Source: Pseudomonas sp. DTU12.3
GTDB lineage: Bacteria > Pseudomonadota > Gammaproteobacteria > Pseudomonadales > Pseudomonadaceae
NCBI RefSeq assembly: GCF_004124275.1
Contig: NZ_CP027218.1
Span: 360,001-424,000 of the forward strand
Direction: 5' to 3'
Length of the DNA: 64,000 nt
Shown here: positions 19,706 to 31,300 of the stretch, in pieces
How positions within the stretch are numbered: the stretch's first letter is position 1
Layout of the letters: every line of letters starts with the position of its first letter
Notes under the pieces: model-generated
The model's input: the letters and a program-made list of their open reading frames with translations, nothing else
Database searches by the model: none
What the model was told of the DNA's origin: nothing
Program-made: the position numbers and the translations under genes

Positions 19706-21652
19706 ATGTCTTTGTTCAAACAGCTGTTGATCGCTATCTGTCTGTTCCTCGTGGTTGCCTTTACCGGCAGCTTCATGGTCAGCCTGGAAAGCTCGCGCAC
19801 CCAGTACGTCAACCAGTTGCGCTCCCACGCCCAGGACGCCGCGACGGCGCTGGCGTTGTCGTTGACGCCGAATATCGATGACCCGGCGATGGTCGAGTTG
19901 CTGGTCAGTTCGATTTTCGACAGCGGTTACTACGCGAGCATCCGTGTGGTCGATCTGAAGACCGACCAGCCCATCGTCGAACGCAGCGGCAGTCCGGTGG
20001 TGAGCAACGTGCCGCAGTGGTTCGTCAATCTGATCGGCCTGGAACCGGCCGGTGGCGATGCGCTGGTCAGCCGTGGCTGGGAGCAGGCTGCAAGGGTCGA
20101 GGTGGTCAGCCATCCGATGTTCGCCGTGGCCAAGCTGTGGCAAAGCGCACTGGGCAGCCTTGGCTGGCTGTTGATCTGCGGCGCGGTGAGTGCGGTGCTC
20201 GGGGCGCTGCTGCTGCGCCGGCAGTTGAAGCCGCTGGACTACATGGTCCAGCAATCCCACGCGATTGCCCGCCGCGAGTTTCTCAGCTTGCCTGAACTGC
20301 CGCGCACGCCTGAATTGCGTCGCGTCGTACAGGCGATGAATCAGATGGTCGAGAAGCTCAAGGCGCTGTTTCAGGAACAGGCCGAGCGCAGTGAAAAACT
20401 GCGCACCGAGTCTTATCAGGACAACCTGACGGGGTTGGCTAACCGGCGCTATTTCGAGATGCAACTGAACAACCGGGTGAGTAACCCGGAGCAGGCCAGC
20501 TCTGGTTATCTGTTGCTGTTGCGGGTGAAGGATCTGGCCGGGCTCAACCAGCGCCTCGGTGGGCAGCGCACCGATGAACTGTTGAAAGCGGTCGGTGAGC
20601 AACTGTCTCGCGAATGCGCCAAGTACCCGGAAACGCAGAACCTCGTCACGCGTATTCGTGGCGGTGAATTCGCCGTGCTGGCGCCGGGACTGGTGCGTAA
20701 GGAGGCGCTGCAACTGGCGCAGAATCTCGACAACGCCCTGAGCAGCCTGCACGCCACGGGGGCTACCGATGTGCCGGCGGTGGCGTCGATCGGTCTCGCG
20801 CCGTTCGCTCACGGCGACTCGCCGCAAGCGGTGCTCAGCCTTGGCGATCAGGCGCTGGCGCAGGCTGAGGGGCAGGGTGAGCAGAACTGGGCGTGCATCG
20901 ATCAGAGCCTGAATGCCGATGTCGGTGACGATCACCATGCCTGGCATCGCTTGCTTGACCAGGCCTTGAGTCAGCAGCGTTTCGAGTTGTATTTCCAACC
21001 GGTGGTAGCGGCGCAGGACACGCAACTGGTGCTGCACTACAAAGTGCTCTCGCGCTTGCTCGACGAACAGGGCCAGACCATTCCGGCCGGGCGCTTCCTG
21101 CCGTGGCTGGAGCGCTTCGGCTGGACCGCGCGGCTCGATCGGCTGATGCTCGAACGTGTGCTGGAGCAGATGAAAGGGCATGAAGAGTCGCTGGCGCTGA
21201 ACCTGTCTTCGGCGACCCTGGGCGATCCGCAGGCATTGAACAAAGTCTTCGAAATCCTCCGGGCGCATTCCAACCTCGGCGCGCGACTGACCCTTGAGAT
21301 CGGCGAGGAGCAATTGCCCGAGCAAGCGGTGCTGGAGCAGTTGACCCGACGTCTGCGCGAACTCGGCTTCTCCCTCAGCCTGCAACGTTTTGGCGGCCGC
21401 TTCAGCATGATCGGCAACCTGGCGCGGCTGGGGCTGGCGTACCTGAAGATCGATGGCAGCTACATTCGTGCGATCGATCAGGAGAGCGACAAACGCCTGT
21501 TCATCGAAGCGATCCAGCGTGCGGCGCACAGCATTGATCTGCCGCTGATTGCCGAGCGGGTCGAGACGCAGGGGGAGTTGTCGGTGATTCGCGAGATGGG
21601 CTTGTATGGGGTTCAGGGACAGTTGTTGGGTGAGCCCAAGCCTTGGCGGTGA
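19706..21652 (+). CDS. lapD: LapD, c-di-GMP receptor that sequesters LapG
   Basis: This 648-residue inner-membrane receptor has TM1 (about 5-26), a periplasmic LapD/MoxY output domain (about 27-150), TM2 (about 152-171), a HAMP domain (about 172-225), then GGDEF-like and EAL-like domains. Both catalytic signatures are degenerate: RGGEF at 318-322 and KVL at 446-448 in place of EAL. It therefore binds c-di-GMP rather than making or breaking it. Trp125 in SRGWEQAA matches the tryptophan known to contact LapG. With c-di-GMP bound it holds LapG and LapA stays on the surface. Confidence 0.95.
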   Translation: MSLFKQLLIAICLFLVVAFTGSFMVSLESSRTQYVNQLRSHAQDAATALALSLTPNIDDPAMVELLVSSIFDSGYYASIRVVDLKTDQPIVERSGSPVVSNVPQWFVNLIGLEPAGGDALVSRGWEQAARVEVVSHPMFAVAKLWQSALGSLGWLLICGAVSAVLGALLLRRQLKPLDYMVQQSHAIARREFLSLPELPRTPELRRVVQAMNQMVEKLKALFQEQAERSEKLRTESYQDNLTGLANRRYFEMQLNNRVSNPEQASSGYLLLLRVKDLAGLNQRLGGQRTDELLKAVGEQLSRECAKYPETQNLVTRIRGGEFAVLAPGLVRKEALQLAQNLDNALSSLHATGATDVPAVASIGLAPFAHGDSPQAVLSLGDQALAQAEGQGEQNWACIDQSLNADVGDDHHAWHRLLDQALSQQRFELYFQPVVAAQDTQLVLHYKVLSRLLDEQGQTIPAGRFLPWLERFGWTARLDRLMLERVLEQMKGHEESLALNLSSATLGDPQALNKVFEILRAHSNLGARLTLEIGEEQLPEQAVLEQLTRRLRELGFSLSLQRFGGRFSMIGNLARLGLAYLKIDGSYIRAIDQESDKRLFIEAIQRAAHSIDLPLIAERVETQGELSVIREMGLYGVQGQLLGEPKPWR

Positions 21653-21668
21653 GTCATCGCAAAAGCAA

Positions 21669-21846
21669 CCCTCACCCTAGCCCTCTCCCAGAGGGAGAGG
21701 GGACTGATTGGGGGATATTCGGGAAGTACGCCGACGTGAGCGATTTGTCTTGAATCCATAATCGACCCGGTTTTTCAGGTCGATGTATAGCGCCACACAA
21801 CTTGATCGGCTCCCTCTCCCTCCGGGAGAGGGCTGGGGTGAGGGGC
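21669..21846. repeat. Inverted pair of CCCTCTCCC-type palindromic repeats
   Basis: Two hairpin elements lie in opposite orientation: CTCACCCTAGCCCTCTCCC with GGGAGAGGG at 21671-21701, and CCCTCTCCC with GGGAGAGGGCTGGGGTGAGG at 21812-21845. Together they form a BIME-like unit of about 178 bp between the convergent lapD and the small gene at 21864. The unit probably ends both transcripts. Nothing else is seen in this gap. Confidence 0.75.
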
Positions 21847-21863
21847 TTTTGATTCTGAGCGGA

Positions 21864-22202
21864 TCAGATCAACCCGCTTTCATCTTCATCGATCAACTGG
21901 CTCAAGCCGCCCAACGCTTCACGCGCCTGGGTCCGGTCCATCAGTTTGGCCTGCGCCGCCGGCGGCAGGTCGGTGACGCGAATCACGCCTTTCTGGGTCA
22001 ACACCTGAATCAGGTCGTCGAGTACCCGAATCATTTCAAAGTCGCTCTGCTTGAGCTGTTTGAGGCTGTTTTCCACGGCTTCGTTGGCGTACCACGCCTG
22101 GATTTCGTGGTGGTCGGCAGGCAGCGTTTCCGTGGCCTCGGCGTAGGCCGCGGCTTCCACGCGAATCAACTGGCCTTGCGCATCGCGTTGCACGTAAAAC
22201 AT
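21864..22202 (-). CDS. Small conserved protein downstream of lapA, function unknown
   Basis: This 112-residue, acidic, mostly helical soluble protein begins MFYVQRDAQGQLIRVE. It has no signal peptide, membrane segment or catalytic motif that I recognise. Pseudomonas genomes carry a similar gene next to lapA, often labelled 'tryptophan synthase subunit beta like', which is not credible as a function. It lies downstream of lapA on the same strand, behind a terminator-like hairpin. An accessory role in the lap locus is possible but unsupported. Confidence 0.75.
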   Translation of the reverse strand: MFYVQRDAQGQLIRVEAAAYAEATETLPADHHEIQAWYANEAVENSLKQLKQSDFEMIRVLDDLIQVLTQKGVIRVTDLPPAAQAKLMDRTQAREALGGLSQLIDEDESGLI

Positions 22203-22313
22203 TGAGCATCCCTCAGAAATGAACCAGCGTCATGCTGTCAGCAGCATAGCCAACTGCGCGCGAGTATGCGGTGCGGCGACGCAATCGTCACCGTTACGGT
22301 GGCAACAAACGTG

Positions 22314-22341
22314 ACGGCCGCCCCATGAGGGCGGCCGTTTT
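22314..22341. terminator. Stem-loop after lapA
   Basis: ACGGCCGCCC / GGGCGGCCGT forms a very stable hairpin 10 bp beyond the lapA stop codon. On the minus strand it is followed by CACGTTTG, a poor U-tract, so it probably ends most but not all lapA transcripts. Confidence 0.6.
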
Positions 22342-22350
22342 GCTCACGCA

Positions 22351-25300
22351 TCAGCTGTTGTTGTGGTCGACCTTGATGGTCGGGTCGCTACCGGCAATCA
22401 GGTTGTGAATGTTGGCGCTCGACCAGTTGTTGCCTTCCAGTTTGATCGTCACGTCCGGGGTGGCCGCAGCGGCGTCGGCCGAGTTGAACTTGCCCGCCGA
22501 GCTGACTTGCAGCGACGAGGTGCCATCGACCGTAGTGATCTTCAGGAAGTTGTCGATGGTGCTGCCGGTCTCGCCCTGCAACAGATCGCGCAGATCGATG
22601 CGGTCACCTTCGCTGGCCTTGAAGTCCTTGATCACGTCGTTGCCGGTGTCTCCGGATTTCCAGACGAACGTGTCGGCGCCGGAACCACCGATGAGGATGT
22701 CGTTGCCTTGACCGCCGATCAGCGTGTCGTTACCGGTACCGCCGAGCAGGATGTCATTGCCTTTGCCGCCGTCGAGCAGGTCGTTGCCGCCCGAGCCGAA
22801 GAGGATGTCATTGCCCGCGCCGCCGAGCAGCGTGTCGTTACCGTCATGCGCGCCCGACACATCGAACGCCTGATAGTGCTCGGTGATGTACTGGTGCACG
22901 TTGCTGGTGGTGACTTTGCTGACGTCGACACCGGTCTGCTGCGCAACGAACGCCTGCATCGCCTGATAACCCTCGCCGGCGATGCCGTTGAAGCTGACCA
23001 GATCGCCGAACAGGATGTCGTTGCCGTCGCCACCGCTGACGGTGTCGTTACCCGGCAGCGTCGCTTCGGTGTGACCGATGATCGAGTTGGCCAGATCCTT
23101 CGGATCGATGTTCGTCTGCGGGGTTTTATCCGAATCGTACGGCTTCAGATCGTTGAGGCTGACACCGCTGTTGAGACCGATGGCCTCGACGTTCGACAGA
23201 CCGCTCAGAAGCGCGAAGCTGCTGGTCGAGTTGTCGGTGGTGGTCGAGGTGGTGCTGCTACCGCTGCCTGCCAGGCTCGACAGCTCGTAAGTGCCGTCGC
23301 CCTGAGCGTGAACGGTACCCAGACTGCTCCAGTTCCAGCTGCCGTTTTTATACGTCTGCAGAACAGCAGCACCGGCGGCACTGATGGTCAGGTAGTGCGT
23401 GTTGTCGATGTAAGTGGCGAACGTATCGCCCAGCTTGTAATTGCTGGTCGTCACCACGCTGTCGAACTTCACGCTGCCGTACAGCGTCGGGTTGGTCTGC
23501 TCGCCGCTCTGGTAGTAGGTCGGCTGGCCGTCGGTGATGAAGTACGTGAGGTTCTTCGCCCCGGTGTTGGCCACAGCGTCGGCGCTCTGGAACCAGTTGG
23601 CCGTGGTCTTGAACACGTCCTCGTAGTTGGTGCCGCCACCGGAACTCATCGAGTCGAGTACGGATTTGAGCAGGGTCAGCGCGTTCGGGTCGTTGAGATT
23701 CACCGACACCGACTTGTTGACCTGGGTATCGAAGTCCACCAGGAAGATGTTCACCGTGCCCGAGTTGCTGCCGCCCAGGCTCTGCTTGAGGGTGTTGAAC
23801 ACCGCTGTCAGCGAGTCCTTGGCCGAGTTGATCGAGGAGCTGCTCATACTGCCGGAGCTGTCGACCATGAAGGCAATGTTGTAGTTGGTGCCCGGGACCA
23901 CCGTCAGACCACCGATGTCGGCGACGATGATGTCGTTGCCATCGGTGCCAGTGACGGTGTCGTCAGCCGAGGTTGCCACGATCGCGTTGTAAACCGCCGG
24001 CACCACGCTGACCGGAATGGTCGCGGTACTGCTCGCCGAACCGCCGACCTGCTCGGTGGAGGTCGAAGTCACAGTCAGGTTGAACTGGCCGTTGTAGTAC
24101 GGCGGCGGCGTCACGGTCAGGCTGCCGAGGCTCCAGCCGGTGACGTTGGCATCGCCGCTGGTGGCGGTGACGGTGAAGCTATGGCCGGCGCCATCGCTGA
24201 GCACCGAACCGACCGGCGCGCCGCTGATCTTCACGCTCAGGGTTTCCGAACCGTCGGTGTCGGTCAGTGCGGTAGTGATCGCCGACAGCTTGACGGTGGT
24301 GCCTTCGGCGCCGGTGTTGAGTTTGTAGCCGTCGTAATAGCCTTCGCCATTGGTGCCGTGCAGATCGGAAACGGTCACGCCGGAGTTCACCAGATCCTGC
24401 ACGCCGGTGTAGATCGGCACGCCAGTGCTGCTCAGGTCGATCGGCGTGCTGCCGTTGACCGACAGGTTGACGTCGTAGCTGCCCGGGCCGCTCTGGTTGT
24501 GGTGGTAGATGTCCAGGGTGTAGTAGCCGCTGGTGGTCGGGGTGAACGAACCGTTGAGGTTGCCGCCCGCGCCCCACGTGGTCGAGGCCACGCTCTTGCC
24601 GCCAATGGTCACCAGCAGGCTGTCATCGCCGACACCACTGAAAGTGTAGGTCTTGCCGGCTTCCAGATAGATCAGGCCGGAAGTCTTCGACGCGGTGCCG
24701 GCGGTCACGCTGCCGTCGGACTGCACGTTGTTGACGTTGGTGCTGGTGTTCGGTGTGCCCGCACCGTCGATGACGTTTTTCAGGGTGGTCGAATTCGCAC
24801 CGCTGCCGTCGGTGCCAAGGCCCGACAGACCGGTCCAGACTTCCTTGATCAGCCCGGTGGACTTCACGCTGTTGTCGGCGATGCTGACGGTCGGCGCATC
24901 CGCGACTGGCGTGATGTCGATTTTCACCGTGCCGGTGTTGCCGAGCAATTGGCCGTCGGTTGGCTGGAACTTGATCTGCGCGTAGTCCGCCTGATTGTTG
25001 CCCAGACCAGTGCCGCCGTAACCGTTCACACCCGATTCGTTGGTATCCGGCAGGAAGCGCAGCTTGCCGGCGTCGATATCGGCTTTGCTGAAGGTCTGGT
25101 TGTTGGCGACGTCTTTCCAGGTCGAACCGTCCAGATACTGCAGTTTGCCTTCGCCCGGCAGCTGGGTGATTTTCACCCCGAGGCTGCTCGCCGGGCTGTC
25201 GACATCCGTCACACCGAAGGTCGACCAGCCGAGGATCAGCGGCGTGTCTTCAGTGCCGGTGACGTTGACCGGTGCGGCGATCGGCGCATCGTTGATCGCC

Positions 25301-28300
25301 ACCACGTTGACCGTGGTGGTCGCGGTGTTCGAGTAATTGCCGCCGTCGGTCACGGTCACGGTGATGATCCGCGGCACGGTGCTCGGGTCTTCACTGCTGT
25401 TGGTGAAGCTGATGTTCTTGATCGCCTGCATGTAGTCGGCCAGCGTCGCGTTGCCCGACAAGGTCAGGGTCACGGTGCCGTTGGTGCTGTTGGCATTGAT
25501 GGTGATGCCGTTGACGCTGTTGCCCAGGTTCAGCGCATCGCCGTCCTGACGGTTGGTCAGCACTACAGTGGCGCCGGTCAGCATGGTGCTGTCCGGGTCG
25601 GTGATCTTGATATCGGTGTCGGCAATCGACACGCCTGCGCCCGGAGTGTTTTCGGTGAAAGTCACCTTGTAGTCGGCACCGGTGGCGCCGCTGGAGTTGT
25701 TAGCGTCGAGGTCGATGACCGGCGGTGCGTCGTTGTCGATGATCGAGGTGCTGACGCTGCCGTTGGTGGCGCTGACCGCGAGATTCTCAAAGTTGCCGCC
25801 GGTGGCCGAATCGATCTTGACCACGAAGTTCTCGGTACCTTCGGTGATCTTGTCATCGATGGTGGCGACGTTGAACTGCGCACTGCTCGCACCTGCCGGG
25901 ATCTTCACGGTGTACACACCGGTGAAGTCCGAACCGTCGGCGGCGGTGCCGCTGTAGACGATTTTCAGGGTCACTTCGGTTTGCGCCGGGTGGTTCAGGC
26001 TGACGGTGTAGCTGGCGGTCTGGCCTTCGGTCACCGAGGTGCTGCCGGTGATGCTGACAGTGGTGGTGTCGATGGTGTCGGTGACGTTGGTCACGGCTGG
26101 TGTGTTGCTGGTCACCAGGTTTTCGAAGCTGCCGCCCGTTGCGTTGCTGATCGTGGCTTGAACAGTGCCGGCGTCTTTGTAGACGTCGTCAGCCGGTGCC
26201 GCAACCGTGACGGTGCCGGTGGTTTTGCCCGCTTCGATGGTGATCACCGAGCCGTTGCTCAGGGTCACGGTCACTGGCGAGCCGGCGGCGTTGGTCAGGG
26301 TCGCGGTGTAAGTGATCTGGCCACCTTCGGCCACGGTCCCGGTCGCAGAGAGCGACAGGTTGGTGGTGTCGACGGTGTCGGTCACGGTAGTGCTGACCGG
26401 GGTTTTGTCGGCGACCAGGTTTTCGTAGTTACCGCCGCTGACGTTGGTGATCGCGTTGGTCAGTGGTGCGTGGCCAGTCAGCGCATCGTTCGGTGCGATG
26501 CTGGTCACGGTGCCAGTGGTTTTGCCGATGTCGATGGTGATGGTCTGACCGTTCGACAGGGTCACGACAACCGGCGCGCCGGTCACAGCTGCACCGACAG
26601 TGGCGGTGTAGACGACGTTACCGCCTTCAGCTGCGGTGCCGGTTGCGGTCAATTTCACCGTGGTGGTGTCGATCGTGTCGGTGACGCTGGTCACGGCAGG
26701 CGTTGTGCTGGTCACCAGATTTTCGAAACTGCCACCGGTGGCGGTTTTAATCGTGGCTTGCACATTGCCGGCGTCTTTGTAGACGTCGTCGGCCGGAGCT
26801 GCAACGGTCACGGTGCCAGTGGTTTTGCCGGCGTCGATGGTGATTACCGCACCATTGCTCAACGTCACGGTCACTGGCGAGCCGGCGGCGTTGGTCAGGG
26901 TCGCGGTGTAAGTGATCTGGCCACCTTCGGCCACGGTGCCTGTCGCGCTGAGCGTCAGATTAGTGGTGTCGATGGTATCGGTGACGGTAGTGCTGACCGG
27001 CGTCTTGTCGGCGACGAGATTCTCGTAGTTGCCGCCGCTGACGTTGGTGATGGCATTGGTCAACGGAGCGTGGCCGGTCAATGCGTCGTTTGGCGCCGTG
27101 GTGGTCGCGGTGCCGGTGGTCTGGCCAACACCGATGGTGATGGTCTGACCGTTCGACAGTGTCACGACGACCGGCGAGCCGGTCACCGGGGCACCGACAG
27201 TCGCTGTGTAGACGACGTTACCGCCTTCAGCCGCCGTGCCTGTCGCGGTCAGTTTCACCGTCGTGGTATCGATGGTGTCGGTGACGCTGGTGATGGCTGG
27301 CGCAGTGCTGGTCACCAGGCTTTCGAAGCTGCCGCCGGTGGCGGTCTTGATTGTTGCTTGAACGTTGCCGGCGTCTTTGTAAACGTCGTCGGCTGGCGCT
27401 GCAACGGTCACGGTGCCGGTAGTTTTGCCTGCATCGATGGTGATGACGGCGCCGTTGCTCAGGGTCACGGTGACTGGCGAGCCGGCGGCGTTGGTCAGGG
27501 TCGCGGTGTAAGTGATCTGGCCACCTTCGGCCACGGTCCCGGTCGCAGAGAGCGACAGGTTGGTGGTGTCGATGGTGTCGGTCACCGTGGTGCTGACCGG
27601 GGTCTTGTCGGCCACGAGGTTTTCGTAGTTGCCACCAGTGACGCCAGTGATCGCGTTGCTGATCGGTGCATGACCGGTCAGTGCATCGTTCGGTGCGATG
27701 GTGGTCACGGTGCCGGTTGTTTTGCCGACTTCGATGGTGATGTTCTGACCGTTCGACAGTGTCACAACGACCGGTGAACCGGTCACTGGTGCGCCGACAG
27801 TCGCGGTGTAAGTGACGGTGCCACCTTCAGCAGCCGATTCGGTGGCGGTCAGTTTGACGGTCGTGGTGTCGATGGTGTCAGTGACTTGAGTGACAGCCGG
27901 AACAGTGCTCGGCACCAGGTTCTCGAAGTTGCCACCGGTGGCGGTGCTGATCGTTGCCTGCACAGGGCCGGCATCTTTGTAGACGTCGTCGGCTGGCGCT
28001 GCAACGGTCGCGGTGCCCGTGGTTTTGCCGGCCTCGATGGTGATCACTGCGCCATTCGACAGGGTCACGGTGACTGGCGAGCCAGCGGCGTTTGTCAGGG
28101 TCGCGGTGTAGGTGATCTGGCCACCTTCGGCGACGGTGCCAGTTGCCGACAGCGTCAGGTTGGTGGTGTCGACGGTATCAGTGACGCTGGTCGAAACCGG
28201 TGTCTTGTCGGCCACGAGGTTTTCGTAGTTGCCACCAGTGACGCCAGTGATCGCGTTGCTGATCGGTGCATGACCGGTCAGTGCATCGTTCGGTGCGATG

Positions 28301-31300
28301 GTGGTCACGGTGCCGGTTGTTTTGCCGACTTCGATGGTGATGTTCTGACCGTTCGACAGTGTCACAACGACCGGTGAACCGGTCACTGGTGCGCCGACAG
28401 TCGCGGTGTAAGTGACGGTGCCACCTTCAGCAGCCGATTCGGTGGCGGTCAGTTTGACGGTCGTGGTGTCGATGGTGTCAGTGACTTGAGTGACAGCCGG
28501 AACAGTGCTCGGCACCAGGTTCTCGAAGTTGCCGCCAGTAGCAGTCGAAATGGTTGCTTCGACTTTGCCGGCGTCTTTGTAAACGTCATCGGCCGGAGCG
28601 GCGACGGTTACGGTGCCAGTGGTTTTACCGGCTTCGATGGTGATCACTGCACCGTTCGACAAGGTCACGGTGACTGGCGAGCCAGCGGCATTGGTCAGGG
28701 TCGCGGTGTAAGTGATCTGGCCACCTTCGGCCACGGTGCCGGTCGCGGACAGCGACAGGTTGGTGGTGTCGATGGTGTCGGTCACGGTAGTCGAAACCGG
28801 CGTTTTATCGGCAACCAGATTTTCGTAGTTGCCACCGGTCACGCCAGTGATCGAGTTGGTCAGCGGAGCATGACCCGTCAACACGTCGTTTGGCGCGGTG
28901 GTAGTGACCGTGCCGGTGGTTTTACCCACTTCGATGGTGATGTTCTGACCGTTCGACAGTGTCACGACGACTGGCGAACCGGTCACTGGCGCACCAACAT
29001 TCGCGGTGTAAGTGACGGTACCACCCTCGGCTGCGGTGGTGGTCGCAGTGAGTTTGACGGTGGTGGTGTCGATGGTATCGGTGACGCTGGTCACGGCCGG
29101 AGTCGTGCTTGGCACCAGGTTCTCGAAGCTGCCACCGGTGGCGGTCTTGATCGTTGCCTGGACGTTACCGGCGTCTTTGTAGACGTCGTCAGCCGGGGCC
29201 GCGACGGTCACAGTGCCCGTGGTTTTGCCGGCCTCGATGGTGATCACTGCGCCATTCGACAGGGTCACGGTGACTGGCGAGCCAGCGGCGTTTGTCAGGG
29301 TCGCGGTGTAGGTGATCTGGCCACCTTCGGCGACGGTGCCAGTTGCCGACAGCGTCAGGTTGGTGGTGTCGACGGTATCAGTGACGCTGGTCGAAACCGG
29401 TGTCTTGTCGGCCACGAGGTTTTCGTAGTTGCCACCAGTGACGCCAGTGATCGCGTTGCTGATCGGTGCATGACCGGTCAGTGCATCGTTCGGTGCGATG
29501 GTGGTCACGGTGCCGGTTGTTTTGCCGACTTCGATGGTGATGTTCTGACCGTTCGACAGTGTCACAACGACCGGTGAACCGGTCACTGGTGCGCCGACAG
29601 TCGCGGTGTAAGTGACGGTGCCACCTTCAGCAGCCGATTCGGTGGCGGTCAGTTTGACGGTCGTGGTGTCGATGGTGTCAGTGACTTGAGTGACAGCCGG
29701 AACAGTGCTCGGCACCAGGTTCTCGAAGTTGCCACCGGTGGCGGTGCTGATCGTTGCCTGCACAGGGCCGGCATCTTTGTAGACGTCGTCGGCTGGCGCT
29801 GCAACGGTCGCGGTGCCCGTGGTTTTGCCGGCCTCGATGGTGATCACTGCGCCATTCGACAGGGTCACGGTGACTGGCGAGCCAGCGGCGTTTGTCAGGG
29901 TCGCGGTGTAGGTGATCTGGCCACCTTCGGCGACGGTGCCAGTTGCCGACAGCGTCAGGTTGGTGGTGTCGACGGTATCAGTGACGCTGGTCGAAACCGG
30001 TGTCTTGTCGGCCACGAGGTTTTCGTAGTTGCCACCAGTGACGCCAGTGATCGCGTTGCTGATCGGTGCATGACCGGTCAGTGCATCGTTCGGTGCGATG
30101 GTGGTCACGGTGCCGGTTGTTTTGCCGACTTCGATGGTGATGTTCTGACCGTTCGACAGTGTCACAACGACCGGTGAACCGGTCACTGGTGCGCCGACAG
30201 TCGCGGTGTAAGTGACGGTGCCACCTTCAGCAGCCGATTCGGTGGCGGTCAGTTTGACGGTCGTGGTGTCGATGGTGTCAGTGACTTGAGTGACAGCCGG
30301 AACAGTGCTCGGCACCAGGTTCTCGAAGTTGCCGCCAGTAGCAGTCGAAATGGTTGCTTCGACTTTGCCGGCGTCTTTGTAAACGTCATCGGCCGGAGCG
30401 GCGACGGTTACGGTGCCAGTGGTTTTACCGGCTTCGATGGTGATCACTGCACCGTTCGACAAGGTCACGGTGACTGGCGAGCCAGCGGCATTGGTCAGGG
30501 TCGCGGTGTAAGTGATCTGGCCACCTTCGGCCACGGTGCCGGTCGCGGACAGCGACAGGTTGGTGGTGTCGATGGTGTCGGTCACGGTAGTCGAAACCGG
30601 CGTTTTATCGGCAACCAGATTTTCGTAGTTGCCACCGGTCACGCCAGTGATCGAGTTGGTCAGCGGAGCATGACCCGTCAACACGTCGTTTGGCGCGGTG
30701 GTAGTGACCGTGCCGGTGGTTTTACCCACTTCGATGGTGATGTTCTGACCGTTCGACAGTGTCACGACGACTGGCGAACCGGTCACTGGCGCACCAACAT
30801 TCGCGGTGTAAGTGACGGTACCACCCTCGGCTGCGGTGGTGGTCGCAGTGAGTTTGACGGTGGTGGTGTCGATGGTATCGGTGACGCTGGTCACGGCCGG
30901 AGTCGTGCTTGGCACCAGGTTCTCGAAGCTGCCACCGGTGGCGGTCTTGATCGTTGCCTGGACGTTACCGGCGTCTTTGTAGACGTCGTCAGCCGGGGCC
31001 GCGACGGTCACAGTGCCCGTGGTTTTGCCGGCCTCGATGGTGATCACTGCGCCATTCGACAGGGTCACGGTGACTGGCGAGCCAGCGGCGTTTGTCAGGG
31101 TCGCGGTGTAGGTGATCTGGCCACCTTCGGCGACGGTGCCAGTTGCCGACAGCGTCAGGTTGGTGGTGTCGACGGTATCAGTGACGCTGGTCGAAACCGG
31201 TGTCTTGTCGGCCACGAGGTTTTCGTAGTTGCCACCAGTGACGCCAGTGATCGCGTTGCTGATCGGTGCATGACCGGTCAGTGCATCGTTCGGTGCGATG

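Noticed and set aside
19688-21529. A 613-codon minus-strand frame opposite lapD
   Set aside because: It mirrors lapD. Its translation is Q/R/H-rich and domain-free, typical of antisense frames in GC-rich DNA.
22363-27777. A plus-strand open frame of 1804 codons opposite lapA, and similar ones up to 42789
   Set aside because: It is antisense to the repeat-rich lapA gene, whose biased codons keep the opposite frame free of stops. Its translation is low-complexity V/G/D/R text with no domain, signal peptide or ribosome site.
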